64,000 nucleotides of DNA, from assembly GCA_020284085.1 (NCBI GenBank), contig JACEVL010000964.1:62001-126000 (forward strand), written 5' to 3'. Of this stretch, positions 1 through 11,863 are shown piece by piece. The position numbers and the translations under genes are program-made. How positions within the stretch are numbered: position 1 is the stretch's first letter; each line of letters opens with the position of its first letter. The notes beneath the pieces are model-generated. The model was not told where the DNA came from. It searched no databases and saw nothing but the letters and a program-made list of their open reading frames with translations. This stretch comes from Aporrectodea caliginosa (taxonomy: Eukaryota; Annelida; Clitellata; Crassiclitellata; Lumbricidae).

Positions 1-280
1 TGAAATGTCGAACGAATGATTCAAGTCAAAAGATTTTCTGGAGGGCGCCAATGACTGAAAACCTTCCAAGAAAAATTATCATCGGGGAAGTAATCGCTGC
101 AGAATGGTCTCATATCTGTTCCGTAAACAATTCACTCTCAGGACAATATGATCTCGTCATAAATTCAACCATGTTAGCAGGAACACAATATGTTTGTCAG
201 GAAGGACCTTACGGCCATGTAAAAGGCAACAATGGTTCCGCTGAACTCGTCGTTTTGGGTAAATGTATTATTTACAGGGC

Positions 281-1074
281 CGGTTTAACCGGTACCCCGT
301 CAGAACGGCCCTGGACAAATCGGCCCCGACAAAACGGCCCCGACAAATGGGCCCCGACAAAACGGCCCCGACAAAACGGCCCTCGTCAAAATGGCCTCGA
401 CAAAACAGCCCCGTCATTTTGGTCCCCGTCATAACAGCCCCCGTCATATCGACCCCTGTCATATCGGCCCCCTTCAAATCGGCCCCCGTCAAACCGGCCC
501 CAGTCATATCGGCCTCAGTCACTTCGGCCCATCACAAAATATCCCGTGTCCTAAGTATTTTAAGTTGGATCGATGAAAAGAATTATTTGCGTAAATAGAA
601 TTCCGATTGGTAAAACCGTAGTTTACGTTTGCCAAACTATTTAATGTGGTCAGTTTAAAATTTAAGTTGGATTGCTGAAAATAATTTTGGCGTTAAAATG
701 GAAGTTGGATTTATGAAAAATAATTCGTTGCGTAAATAGAAGTTGGTTCTATGATAGCTGTCATTGAAAGCATTTAAATAATTAAATACGTCAACCAGTT
801 AGCATTAGACGATGCTCTCCGCAGTCCATTGCCCAGCTGAACCGTGGCTTGAGGCCTCATTTCAACATAGTTTGTCAGCGTAAGCTTAAAAAGTACCTGC
901 AACATTGGATATTTTGTATGGGGCCGATATGACTAGGGGCCGATATGACTGGGGCCCGACTATGACGAGCCGAATTGACGGGGCTGTTTTGTCGAGGCCA
1001 TTTTACGAGGCCATTTTGTCGAAAGACTTGTCCGATTTGTCCTGGGCCGTTCTGACGGGTCACCGGTTTCACCA
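281..1074. mobile_element. Foldback element with repetitive inverted arms
   Basis: The left arm (about 281-545) and right arm (about 905-1074) are inverted copies of each other. Both are built from degenerate 12-17 bp units of the type CGGCCCCGACAAAA. The ends read GGTTTAACCGGTACCCCGTC on the left and, in reverse complement, GGTGAAACCGGTGACCCGTC on the right. The interior (about 550-760) carries 37-38 bp degenerate repeats resembling GAAGTTGGATTTATGAAAAA. No transposase is visible; open frames here are by-products of the repeats. A related relic in the opposite orientation lies at about 58960-59470. No certain target-site duplication was found. A (GTAA)n run follows the right end. Confidence 0.6.
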
Positions 1075-1177
1075 CTAAAAGTAAGTAAGTAAGTAAGCGA
1101 ACTAGGCGGCCGCATATAGGGCGGGACGTTTCTGGGGGCGGCAAGAAAAGCTACATAAAAATTTTTTTTTAAACATT

Positions 1178-1555
1178 GCCGGTATCACGAAATAGAGTAT
1201 CCGTCCTAAGATTATCCGGGGATGTATGAATTTATCCCCGGATGGAATAAACCGGTTTAAGTATCTGGGGATAAACCATTTTACCCCCATCGTCATACGC
1301 ATCACGATAGCCTCGACGAAAATCCAGTCAAAATCACCAAAAACGAAGTAAATTGATTTCAGGTCGACATACAAACTAAAGATACACAATTTAAAAATAT
1401 TTATATGTACAATAAATCTAAACAGTACGACTGAATACACTTAGAAACCGCCAAAAATGCGAACTAAGCCGAATACTCCATTTCGCTAAGGGGGATACTA
1501 CCAGGTACTCAATTTTTACTCATGTATGGGGGATACTCTATTTCGTGACACCGGC
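1178..1555. mobile_element. Short TIR element (MITE)
   Basis: About 26 bp terminal inverted repeats: GCCGGTATCACGAAATAGAG at the left, and GCCGGTGTCACGAAATAGAG in reverse complement at the right. The element is 378 bp with no plausible coding content, so it is non-autonomous. Superfamily not assigned because no clear target-site duplication is seen. Confidence 0.7.
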
Positions 1556-1613
1556 GTTTTGCTACCATTCATTAATAAATGAATACGAAAATAAGAAGCG
1601 GTTTCAAACAGAC

Positions 1614-1706
1614 CAGTGCATATTTTAACGGATTTGGACTACTGGGTTAACAAAGTCTGTTCTACTTTTCAATGTTATTGGCAACTAACATTGAAAGTAG
1701 AATATT
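1614..1706 (+). mobile_element. Partial copy of the hAT-like MITE at 24278
   Basis: Begins CAGTGCATATTTTAACGG and stays alignable with 24278-24370 through the internal hairpin (TCAATGTTATTGG...). The 3' half with the second inverted repeat is missing, and an L2-like LINE relic begins shortly downstream. Confidence 0.6.
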
Positions 1707-1739
1707 ACATGTATACTACATTCTTACAATCAAAGATAG

Positions 1740-3090
1740 CCGCCACACGTCAAGCAACGGCCAATGCTCAGCCTCCATCCTTTCAACCTACGACTTCTTC
1801 GCTCGCAGCATGAGAACTCCTTCAACTAACTACCATTGGACAGCTAGTTCTTGACTCTTCATCCAAATCGTGTGAACTGGATTTACTGCCATCGTTTCTA
1901 ATTAAGGATTTTGTAGACGATTTTTCTCCATTTTTGCATCTACTCTACAACTCTTCTTTGGCACAGGGTTCTGTTCCGGCCTCACACAAACGGGCTGTTG
2001 TTTTTCCTTCCATTAAGCGGCAGGGATTAGACCCAAACTCCCCCTCCAATTTTAGGCCTGTTTCTAGCATCTCTTTCCTTTCCAAGCTCCTGAAAAAATG
2101 TATCGCTTTCCAACTAGTTCACTACCTTGACTCTAACTCCCTCATGCCTTTATTTCAATCCGGTTTCAGGAAATTCCATTCTACTGAAACTCTCCTGCTC
2201 AGGTTTATTACTGATGTCTTCCAAGCGCTTGACCACAGTCACGTTACTCTTATCGCCCTGTATGACATCAGCGCAGCATTCGACACAGTAGACCATTCCA
2301 TCCGCTTTAGCTGGCTATCTGATTCTTTTGGCATCACGGACAGGGCTCTCCTTTGGTTCCAATCTTTTCTTACTGATAGGACTATATCCGTGGTCTTTGG
2401 TTCAAACCGTACTCCTTGAGTCACTGTCCCCTATGGTCTTCCTCAAGGCTCTGTTCTTGCTCCTCTACTATTTGTTCTGTATACCTCAGACCTAGGAGGT
2501 TTTCCAACTGTTTGGGGTCTCTTCCCAACAATTTGCCGACGATACCCAGGCCCTTTTACATGACCCAGCATCTTCTGCTGTTCAAATGGTAGAGCGGTTG
2601 AGGCTTAGAGGCTTCCTCTGCCATAGACACATGGCTCTTTTCTAACCGCCTGCGACTGAATCCTGACAAGACACAATTCATATGGCTTGGAGGCCATCTT
2701 CAGCTCAATAAGATTGATACTGATTCCCTTCATCTCAGATTTCCCCACATCCAATTCTTCTCTTCTGTTCGTGACCTGGGAATTTTCTTGGATCCTTCCC
2801 TTTCTTTTACTGACCAGGTTAACTCGGTTTCCAGATCTTGCTTCTACCATCTGCGTCAACTACGTTCCATTCGCAGCTCTCTTTCACTGCATGCCATTAC
2901 TACTCTAATCCACGCCTTGATCTGCACTCGGGTTGACTTTGGGAACGCTGCATACATTGGACTCTCTGCCTCTAATACTCACAAACTCCAGTCTATTCTT
3001 AATGCAGCAGCTCGGCTTATAGGGTTTGCCCATATCTCAGGCTATATTCAGGATACTCTTCACTGGCTCCTATCCAACAGAGTAGTATAA
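1740..3090 (+). mobile_element. L2/CR1-type LINE relic, reverse transcriptase region
   Basis: Translated pieces in several frames give the order expected of the reverse transcriptase of L2/CR1 non-LTR elements. First NFRPVSSISFLSKLLKK, then QSGFRKFHSTETLLL, then ALYDISAAFDTVDHS (motif A), then a YGLPQGSVLAPLLF-like motif B, FADDTQALL (motif C), a thumb segment SSVRDLGIFLDPSLSFTDQV and NAAARLIGFAHISGYIQDTLHWL. Several frameshifts and stops break the frame (for example after 2419 and near 2600), so it is a dead 5'-truncated copy. The typical 3' tail is missing after 3090. Confidence 0.85.
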
Positions 3091-3502
3091 GTTGTTGCTA
3101 GCTAGGCCATTTTGACCAGTATTTAGGTCAAAATCACCTCAAATCGCCATAAACGGACCTTAATATTGGTCAGTGTACGATAATTTAGACTAATATTAGG
3201 TCAGACCCCCTCATTCACGAAGTTATATGCGCCTACAGAAATCGTAAAGCAGGCAAAAAAATCTGGCCACATCTGGTCGGTTCAGCCCTCGGGCGATATT
3301 TCATCTCGGCGCGTGATAACAATAGAACAATAGGCCCTCTTATACGGCCGACGTTAATTGGTTTGTCCGACTCTTCGTTCGCCTCTTCAACCGTCTGCCT
3401 TCAGTCTGTCCTTCTGTCGAGGCCTATATTATTCCTTCATTCTACATTAAATGCTTTGCTACGCCATAGCGATTTCCTAAAGTTTTCAGGTTGTTTATCT
3501 TA
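3091..3502. other. Unassigned spacer
   Basis: No gene recognised. Contains repeated GGTC-type short palindromes (GACCAGTATTTAGGTC near 3116, TTAATATTGGTCAG near 3162), and GACCAATATTTAAGACC recurs near 3842. A decayed element spanning about 3100-3860 is possible but not shown. Confidence 0.3.
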
Positions 3503-3802
3503 TTATAAGTTGATTAAGCGAGAGTAAATTTTATCTCTATGACGTTTACATAATATCCAAGATATTTTATTATTTATTAATTCTATAATATCTCTGAAAC
3601 GAAATGCATTATATAGCAATGCATTAGGTCCGTTTAATTCTAAATAATCGTTTAACCATTTCGAATCTACATCTTTTATTATATTATTCTGTCCCGTAGA
3701 AAAAGTTACACTTTTTTTCTGACCAGATTTAGTTTCGTTAGATATTTCAGAATCGGAGTCCGAGTCCGAGTCATATTTAAACAATCGCGTTGAATTTGCC
3801 AT
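3503..3802 (-). CDS. Hypothetical 99-residue protein, acidic N-terminal region
   Basis: An open frame starting at the ATG at 3802; the frame extends further upstream only without an ATG. I do not recognise it. The protein has an acidic SDSDSDSDSE stretch near residue 11, then a basic and hydroxylated linker (KKSVTFSTG), then a possible alpha-helical domain rich in N, L, I (SKWLNDYLELNGPNALL and onward) with a basic KRHRDKIYSRL end. No signal peptide or membrane segment. It could be a small host gene, an exon, or a surviving piece of a transposon protein; GGTC-type palindromes on both sides favour the last slightly. No promoter or poly(A) evidence was found. Confidence 0.25.
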   Translation of the reverse strand: MANSTRLFKYDSDSDSDSEISNETKSGQKKSVTFSTGQNNIIKDVDSKWLNDYLELNGPNALLYNAFRFRDIIELINNKISWILCKRHRDKIYSRLINL

Positions 3803-4172
3803 TTTAATATCAATCGTTATTACATTAAATCGTTTGTAACTGACCAATATTTAAGACCAACTGTTCATTTCATACAAACGCTATTGCACACATCCAGCAC
3901 TAATGAAATTTTAAAAAAAAGTCTTAGATACCGCTTCATCTTAGGTAATAAGCTATTTATCCATTCAATCGTCCTTCCATCCATCCGGCCATAACAAGTT
4001 TTTTTGTTTTGTTTTTGTTTTACAACGAATATAGAATTATGTTAAGAGATTTATAAAACTAACCTCATAGGCCTTCAATGTTGCGAACATCGATTGTTAA
4101 GAAACGTTTGTATCTAGCGATATAATATAATAGCTCAGTCTATTCGTTTAAGCAGCGTCCGCTGACGGACTC

Positions 4173-4228
4173 TCCATGTCTAACAACTGACACGTATGTT
4201 TCCATGTCTAACAACTGACACGTATGTT
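4173..4228. repeat. 28-bp perfect tandem duplication
   Basis: Unit TCCATGTCTAACAACTGACA plus 8 bases occurs twice head to tail without mismatch, so the duplication is recent. Confidence 0.9.
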
Positions 4229-4414
4229 TCAACAGCTGGAATTTCCAAAAGTTTCGATAAGTCTATTACTCAGCAACACGAGAGGGGCTGATATAAGCAT
4301 GAACTATGATGCAAGACTGGCAGGAACTATAATTAGCTATAAAAACAAATCATATGACTGGAACATTCATTCATCATTCGATTGCATCAGCCTCCTAGCA
4401 AGGATGTAGGCTGT

Positions 4415-5560
4415 ACTGTTAGAACTATAACCAATGACAGTTTAATCATATGAATTCTCACAAATTTGGCATTATATACACACGGCATATGCAATTCGTT
4501 CGAAATCAAGCTTATTTTCATCAATGTATATGGCAACTCTCCAGCTAGACCTTTCGCATACACAGTAGTTCAACCAGTTGAAATCATCAAAAGGGTCTCT
4601 TTTCACATGCTTTTTCACATATATTTCATTTAGAAGCACTCCTTTTCATCAAATTGGTGTTTCATCTATGTACATTATTAGTTTCATCATACAACTGATG
4701 TAATATTCGTATTGTGCAGACTTTTCATGTGAAATTCAGCGAAAACATAGCTTTTCAACAAACTACAACTGCATGCTTAAGCTGTATGTAGTAAACTTTT
4801 GCTGGTCTCTTCATTCAAAAACTGTACATTTCCGCAATTCTTAACTTGTTTCAGTGTCATCATATCACAGGCTAGCTGTTCAACTCATGTGTATACATTT
4901 ATGTCACCTTGCAATACAGCTTTGATTTCCATATGTCGAGCTTATACAAGTCACATTACATTAAAACTTGCTATTCATAAGTTTTAGGTTTCTCAAGTTT
5001 TCGTGGACATTCAATCGCCCAAATTCTCTAAAAATGCATCATGTTTAAATATGAAACCTCTCTTTTCACATAAATTAGATATGCCTGAATCCTCAATCTA
5101 CTGTTAGAACTACAGCCAATAACAGTTCATTCACATGAATTCTGAAAAAAATGACATTATACACACTCTGCATGTGCGCTTCAGTCGAAGTCAAACTTAT
5201 TTTCATCAATTTACATAGGAACTCTCCATTCAGAACATTCGCACACAACAGTTCAACCAATTGAAATCTTCAAAAGTACCTCTTTTCACATACTTTTACA
5301 TGTGCATCGATTCTGAGAGGCTCTTAATCCATGCTATACAAGTATTCTGCTACATTACATTACCTACATTTCAGTCAGAAACACTTCTTTTCCACACATT
5401 GTTGTTTCATACTTCGCACATCTCTAGCTAAATCAAACATATTATCTGTTTCATCATTCAAATGTTGCAAAATTTAGTATTGTACGCAGCTTTTCCACAA
5501 ACTACAATCACATGTGCCTAAGTTTTAGGTTTCTCAAGTTGTATATTTCTAAGAGTTGTC
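4415..5560. repeat. Two-copy direct repeat, unit about 0.6-0.7 kb
   Basis: The segment from about 4416 (ACTGTTAGAACTATAACCAA) aligns with that from about 5100 (ACTGTTAGAACTACAGCCAA). Both then share TTATTTTCATCAAT, GTTCAACCA(G/A)TTGAAATC, CTCTTTTCACATRC, a CTTTTC...AAACTACAA block and GTTTTAGGTTTCTCAAG. Many substitutions make the copies old. No gene recognised. Confidence 0.75.
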
Positions 5561-5639
5561 AGTTTCTCAAGTCTTAGGTTTCTCAATTTTGTCAAAGACT
5601 GCAAGTTTCACAAAGTTTGAACTTTCTTCAGTTGTAACT

Positions 5640-7460
5640 TTCCAATTTCAGGTACCGCAATACTCTAAGAGTTGCAATTTTGACATGAAAGTCGTCGTCT
5701 CATGCATCTAAGAGTCTTAAGTTGATTATACAAGTCTCCATTTCATACGTCTTCGTTACATAGAAGACGCAAATTTCTCTTATCCATGTGTCTTTGCAAT
5801 TTAAGAGTCACAATTCTAGCGTATCCGCTACCATTCTACACATCGTATGTGAACTATACAACCACTCATTCCATCTGACATTGTCACCTAGCCAATGCAA
5901 TTTTATCGTGTAAGTTTACCTCTCACATACACCTTTGTAATTTAAAATTCATATTCCATGCATCTAAACAATCTAAGTGTGTTAATTTTAGTATCCACAT
6001 ATCTATTCTCTGCATCTTAGCAATCTAAAATTTGTGTGTCAACTATACAAACACTCGTTCCATCTATCTTCATAATCTAAATGTTGTACATTTATCGTAC
6101 ACCTCAACATTTAGTACATCTTTTCACACTAATAGTCTTATGTTTAGTGTACAAGTCTTCATTTCATGCATCTTCACATCCTAAAAACTGCTAGTTTCAG
6201 ACGCCTTATCAGTCGAAGAGTCGCAATTTTTCATACATACCACAACTCTTTGCGTCTTAGCATTCGGATTTGTAATTACAGCATACATACTGCAATAATT
6301 CTTTGCGCCTTAGCATTCAAAGAGTTGTAATTGTAGGATATGTATGGCAATTCTATGTGGTTGAGTGGTTGAAGAGTCATAATTTTAGCAATTCTATGCA
6401 TCTTAGCATTCGAAATGTGTTGATTTTTACATATATACTGCAATTCTTTGCATCTTAGCCTTCGAAGAGTGGTAATTGTGGCATACCCACAGCAATTCCT
6501 AGCATCTTAGCATTCGAAGAATTGTAATTTTAAGATACATACCACAATTCTTTGCATCTTAGCATTAAAAGAGTTGTAATTGTAGCATACATACAGCAAT
6601 TCTTTGCGACGTAGCATTCGAAGAAATTTAATATTATCATACCCACTGTGATTCTCTGCATCTGAACCGTTGAAGAATAGTAATTTTAACATATCTGTCG
6701 CAGTTCTTTGCATCTTAGCATTCGAAGAATTATAATTTTAGCAATTCTATGTGTCTTAGCATTTGAAGAGTGGTACTTGTAGCATGCACACAGCAATTCT
6801 ATGAATCTGTGCCGTCGAGGAGTAGTAATTTTAGCATCCATGCTGCTATTCTACACGTCTCAGCAGGCTAAAATTTGTATATGGGCTATACAAGCATTTA
6901 AACCGTCCACAAAAAAGTGAAACCATCCAACAATGTAACCTAACAATTACAAATTTATCACTCAATCTGCTCTTGGCAATCCGCAAACTTCATCTCATAT
7001 TTCTTAACCTTCTATGCGTCTTAGCAAAACAGGAGAGTCGCAATTTTAGTGCATATACTAGGCGACCATTGCTCATATACACAAACATATACAAACATAG
7101 AAACATGCCCATGCATGTATGCTTACAAACATACCGGCATGTGCTCTCTCCCTTCCTCCCTCATTTGTACACTCTCACCTTCTGTCTTTCTCTCTCCCGT
7201 CTTAGCATTCGAAGAATGATAACTTTAGCAATTCTATGCGGCTTAGCATTTGAAGAGTGGTACTTGTAGCATACATACAGCAATTCTATGCATCTGAGCA
7301 TTCAAGGATTGGTAATTTCAGCATACATGCTGCTATTCTACACGCCTCAGCAAGCTAAAATTTGTATATGGTCTATACAGTTATTGAAACCATCCAACAA
7401 TGTAACCTACCAATTGCAATTTTACCAATCAAGTTGTTCTCTCGTGTCTCTTGACAACCT
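5640..7460. repeat. Degenerate satellite, about 52-bp unit, with higher-order duplication
   Basis: Between about 6230 and 6860 the unit GCATCTTAGCATTCGAAGA plus TTGTAATTTTAGCATACATA-like sequence recurs at steps of about 52 bp (for example 6502, 6554, 6606, 6659, 6710). The block 6712-7000 is then repeated at about 7200-7460, including the unique flank CCATCCAACAATGTAACCTA. So a basic 52-bp unit sits inside a larger duplication of about 490 bp. More diverged related units reach back to about 5640. Confidence 0.8.
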
Positions 7461-7499
7461 ACAAAACTCATCTAAGCAAACCAAGAGAGTTGCAATCTT

Positions 7500-8045
7500 A
7501 GTACAACCACATACATACAAACACCCACAAGTCTGCACATAAACACTTGCACAAATACACAAACTCATACATGCATACATACCAATACATACAAACATAT
7601 CTACAAGAACTTTCACAAATACATAAACGCAAATATACCAACACTTAAACATACATATACTTAAACATACACATCCATATACAGAAACACAAATGTGCAA
7701 ACACCTACACAAACACATAAACACATACAAATACACACAAACACAAATACTCAAACCCAAACATACATACTTACACATTCATACCCAACCACCTACATGC
7801 ATACATACAAACACCCACAAATACACAAACTCGTATATGAATACACACCAATACATACAAATATACCCACAAGAACTTCCACAAATATACAAACACTTAA
7901 GCATATACATACTTACATATACACTCCCATATACAGAATCACAAATGTGCAAACACCTGCCCAAACACATAAACACATACAAATACACACTTGCACAAAC
8001 ACTCAAGCATACAAACATACGCATGCTTACGCGCACACGAACCCA
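7500..8045. repeat. A/C-rich (ACAA/ACAT) repeat with about 270-bp duplication
   Basis: Low-complexity ACATAC/ACAAAC sequence. A segment beginning near CACAAATACACAAACTC at about 7550 recurs near 7816, and both copies contain CACAAATGTGCAAACACCT (7689 and 7941). Long Tyr/Thr/His/Cys-rich open frames on both strands here come from the repeat, not from genes. Confidence 0.85.
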
Positions 8046-8272
8046 AACAAATCTACAATAAGAGCGCAACTTTAACATATATTAAAATAACAGCTTACCT
8101 CTGCCTCTCTCTCCCTCTCTGCCTCTCTGCATCCCTCCCTCGTGCTCTTTCTCCGTGTTCTTTCTTTGTACCTCAATTTTGTTTGATATTTGAGAATTGT
8201 GCGCTTTCAGAATAATAATAACTCTCGCAATCTATATTGAAAGATGTGTATATGGATGTTGGATGGTCACAC

Positions 8273-8515
8273 AAGAGTGCAACTTTAGCATATATTAAAA
8301 TATTTAATAGTATTTATTTGAAATATAATTAAAATAATAAACATGTCGTTGTAAGATGTGCTTCTATCACTAGGATTCGACTAATGAACAAATAAACTGC
8401 ACTAAAAGAGTGCAACTTTAACATATATTAAAAATATTAACTGGTATTTATTTGAAATATAATTAAAATATAATAAAAATAATAACCATGTCACTGTAAG
8501 ATGCGCTTCTAGCTG
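8273..8515. repeat. Direct repeat of about 100 bp, AT-rich
   Basis: AGAGTGCAACTTTAGCATAT at 8274 and AGAGTGCAACTTTAACATAT near 8407 begin two alignable copies. Both contain TATTTATTTGAAATATAATT and end in a GTAAGATG(T/C)GCTTCT motif. A third start (AGAGCGCAACTTTAACATAT) lies near 8060. Confidence 0.75.
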
Positions 8516-8719
8516 ATATGCCTTCAACCAATAGCGTACACCAATGGAGTGTGTACAGCATAAATAATTAATATTCAGCTCAGCCTCCCTTCGCTAGGTG
8601 CTAGAAATATGATACCTGTCAATCAAATTCGACTATACTAACACATGTGCCAATCAATGACTAAGCTCCGCCTCCTACCATATCAATGACTAAGCTCCGC
8701 ATACGCTGCCGCTTCCTAC

Positions 8720-8990
8720 CATTGTCTATGAAATTTGCCATTGTTCACGCTCTATTGTCTATGAAATTTGCCATTGTTCTACTTCTATTGTCTTTGTAGC
8801 GGGCCATTGTCTGTCTTTGTAGCGCCTCCTTTGTCTTTGTAGCGGGCCATTGTCTGTCTTTGTAGCGCCTCCTTTGTCTATGTAGCGGGCCATTGTCTGT
8901 AGCGGGTCATTGTTCAGCTTCTATTGTCTATGAAACCGTCCATTGTTCAGCTTCTATTGTCTATGTAGCGCTCCATTGTCTATGAAATGT
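8720..8990. repeat. Minisatellite of TTGTCT(A/T)TG(A/T)AR units
   Basis: Irregular tandem repeats of CCATTGTCTATGAAATTTG / GTCTTTGTAGCGGGCCATTG type, with units of about 19-38 bp in mixed order. No coding signal. Confidence 0.8.
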
Positions 8991-9067
8991 GATGACGTCA
9001 CTGAGGTGGCTCTCTCTCTTACTAACCTACTGATGTCCCTGGCATTATAAAAAAATAAGCATTTTGG

Positions 9068-9345
9068 CTGCCACCCTATTAAACATCAATCAATGAATCA
9101 ATCAATCAATCAATCAATCAATTCTTTTATTTGAACCAGCAATAGGACTCAAGAGTGTACAGTAATAACATGAATAACTTGTTATGGCTACAAAAGGGGG
9201 CCCTGAAGGGATCTTAGATCCCGCTAAATAGGGACACCTAATTACTAAGTCATGTTGTACAATGAGAGATGGCAGCAAATTAGGTTCTTCGTCATGTTCT
9301 GAATGAGTGGAGTCCATAAAAGTACAAAGTTCCATATTATATTAT
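9068..9345 (-). mobile_element. 3' end of a LINE/SINE with (ATTG)n tail, reversed
   Basis: A (ATCA)n run at 9079-9120 is followed by sequence that, on the minus strand, ends GGTTCAAATAAAAGAATTG and then runs into the tail. Upstream on that strand it reads TAGCGGGATCTAAGATCCCT. Tail plus AATAAA fits the 3' end of a non-LTR element. Family not determined. Confidence 0.45.
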
Positions 9346-9554
9346 ACTAAATAAACCTTAACTAACAAACACATGAAAAGATAGGAAAACACCTAAGAGG
9401 AGAGGCCTTCAACAATGAACAGTAAGTTGGCTGGTCGGCTAGTTATGTCCTTTATCAATTATATTATGACAGCAATATGAGTGACCTCTGTAAGAGCACT
9501 ACATTGCATGTATATCATAATTATTATCATTGTTACTGATGATGTTGTTGTTAC

Positions 9555-9612
9555 TATTATTATTATTATTATTATTATTATTATCATCATCATCATCATT
9601 ATCATCATTCTA
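9555..9612. repeat. (ATT)n/(ATC)n microsatellite
   Basis: ATT triplets change to ATC triplets along the array. Confidence 0.9.
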
Positions 9613-9790
9613 CCATACTATTCTACCATTATTTATCTTCTTGTTTCTAATTTTATTCTGCTCATTTTTTCACTTGTTCTTCATTTCTTTATCTTTCCAT
9701 TGACAATAAATAAACAATAGGCCTACCTCGATATTATCCACATCATGAGAGTTACATGCATTCTTGTAAGCATCATCATCATAATCATGG

Positions 9791-9882
9791 TCATAATCAT
9801 GAGCGCCTCTGATTGGTGTGCACTGCGAGAGGCTCTATATAAGTTGATAGATACAATACAATACAATACAATACAATAATGG
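9791..9882 (+). mobile_element. SINE/LINE 3' tail fragment with (ACAAT)n
   Basis: GAGCGCCTCTGATTGG ... AGAGGCTCTATATAAG followed by repeated ATACA/ACAAT pentamers. This is the hairpin-plus-tail 3' end seen in other LINE and SINE copies in the window. The body is truncated. Confidence 0.55.
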
Positions 9883-9990
9883 CGCTGTGGAATTCAAAAT
9901 ATATAATGAAAACTTTCCATGGTCGAATGTTTCAGAACTTAGAAAGAAATAAAAATGATGTATCGATATTATTAGATATAATTTTTCTAC

Positions 9991-10154
9991 CGTATTGTGT
10001 ATAATCATTTCCATATTCGGCTTTGATATTCGGCGGAGCTTTCTGCCACGCTTGAACGACGGTCTGTATAAGCCTGTCCCTGTCTACAATGGATGTCTTG
10101 TGAATCCCCGGTTCAATCAAACTCGCCTTGCAACCGAAATAATACATGGAACGG
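9991..10154 (-). CDS. Short-chain dehydrogenase (RDH16/HSD17B6-like), exon 3
   Basis: On the minus strand a good acceptor (TTTCTTTCAG) precedes the exon. Its first base completes the Arg codon split by exon 2. The encoded stretch reads RSMYYFGCKASLIEPGIHKT, which matches the conserved substrate-side region of retinol/17-beta-hydroxysteroid dehydrogenases (family form FGVKV.IIEPG..KT). It continues to a KAEYGNDYTQY segment near residue 250. The proposed donor (CG|GTAGAA) is weak. If it is not used the frame reads about 19 more residues and stops. The family normally has a further 60-65 residues in a last exon. I did not find it between here and the left edge, so the gene either extends beyond the window or is truncated. 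Confidence 0.8.
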
Positions 10155-11144
10155 CTGAAAGAAATTTAAAAGATATTCTGAAATATAACGAGACAAATGT
10201 ATAGTCAATGATTAAATTAAATAATAAATTGAACTTGGATAAATCACGGTCTAATTTCTGACTGTGGAGATTTTAAACGAACTTGTGACGTTAGGAGTTG
10301 CTGTGAGACACTGAACACTAGTGAACGGGGCTGCTCAGGTATGTTGAATTCACGCTGGCATAGGCGCCGACTCCACAGGGGCAACAGGGACTTTCGCCCC
10401 AGTACTCGCCAAGGTTCTGGGGCGAGAGTATAGTTTCGCCCCAGTACTTTTTGGCCATTGAAAATTCAAAATGCTTAATAAAACTTATTCATTTTTAGTT
10501 CAAGAACAAGGAGCGCCTCTGCGGCCTCCATGTTCAGAAAAATGCCATATCAAAAGCCGCTTATAAAACGCTGTGTGACTCGGGTTTAACTTCAGCCTGC
10601 ATTAGAAATTTGATATGCCTACATACCAGAGACCCTTAGAAAATGGCAGGTCGCATGTGTGATATAATTCGTTGATGGACATGTTCCATCTGTCTGAGCG
10701 CTGTTGGGTAGATATCGAGGGTGAATCATTCACTGTGCATGCGTTTTGCATGGGGATGACTCGATCGGTTGCACTTGGGAACGTTTAGATATAGGGCCTA
10801 CATCCATGAGAGTAAGACACTTCGCTCCATCGCAGTGAGGACTGTGAGGGTCAATTTAAGGTCAATCTTGCATGGCATGTCAATGCTATCTGTCTCTCTC
10901 TAACCCCTCCGTCCCTCCGCCCTCTATACTTACATACGTTAAGATAGACAGAACAGCAAAAGTTAGGGAAGCTCAGTTGAACGTACGTAGACCTATCGGA
11001 AAATTATTGGGTAGCGCGAAAACGGATCGGTACGCCACTTTCTGAAAGCTGGGTGTTTATAAGTGTTAACAAATCTTTCAGAATTGAATCATTGATGGTC
11101 ACAGTCTTAAAGGTTACAACTAGTGACTTACAATTGTAATTGCA

Positions 11145-11536
11145 ATGGATACATTTATTGTGAAACGTTCACGCTTAGAAGTAGAGACTGTGCCGCCGAT
11201 GCTTCCGCTGCCACCGCCGGTGAAACTGTCACATCTCAATGAAGCGGCTGTAGCGGCCTCTGGTACTAGTGGTACTGCTTACACAGTACCTGAAAGCGAT
11301 GGACGTGCCGCCCATGCAAGTACTGGTAAGCGACCATTCAATAATAAATGGCTCACGACTATCCGTGGCTAACTGTACCTGTCACTACATGTACTACTGA
11401 AAAGGCATTTTCTGGTATTAGGCGACTGAAAACGTATTTGCGAAACACTATGACACAGACAAGGTTAAACAACATTGCACTTTTGAACTGTCATCGAGCA
11501 CACCTGGAAGCAGTGGACATTGACACAGTTCTGTAA
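11145..11536 (+). pseudogene. hAT transposase, internally deleted
   Basis: Two overlapping frames. The first (11145-11372) starts at an ATG and encodes an N-terminal low-complexity segment beginning MDTFIVKRSRLEVE. The second (11348-11536) encodes LTVPVTTCTTEKAFSGIRRL and then KTYLRNTMTQTRLNNIALLN, the hAT C-terminal dimerisation domain (family signature of S..AER.FS, then LR..M...RL). Everything between, including the BED/TTF-type zinc finger and catalytic core, is missing and the two parts are out of frame. No active enzyme is possible. Confidence 0.8.
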
Positions 11537-11863
11537 GAATTCATAAGTAAATCCACTGTTCGGCAAAATACATTCGCCATGAAGTTGAAGTAAGACTGTA
11601 ACTCAATTAAGTGTCTTAACTGGCAAACTTTATGGGTGTGCCTATCTGTAGCCTAACTGCGATAACATGAGATTTGTTAGTGAAAGTAGTTTGTTAGTAT
11701 TAGTTAGTAGTTACAGAAAACTGAAATTTTTTGTAAGTAATACTCATGGTTGTTGTTTGCTCGTCTTTATGATTGAGCAGAGGCAGCACTGCATGTTACA
11801 TAGTTGGTCCAGTTGAAAGGGCTGGAGGAAAGGGTGACTCGGGAGAGGGAAGACAGGGCAGGA

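Noticed and set aside
263..598. Pro/Lys/Arg-rich plus-strand frame and its pentapeptide-like minus-strand shadow (A(D/G)L-type repeats)
   Set aside because: The minus frame looks like a pentapeptide-repeat protein but arises from 15-bp DNA units in the arm of a foldback element.
7422..8078. Long Cys/Tyr- or His/Thr-rich frames on both strands
   Set aside because: They are translations of an ACATAC-type low-complexity repeat.
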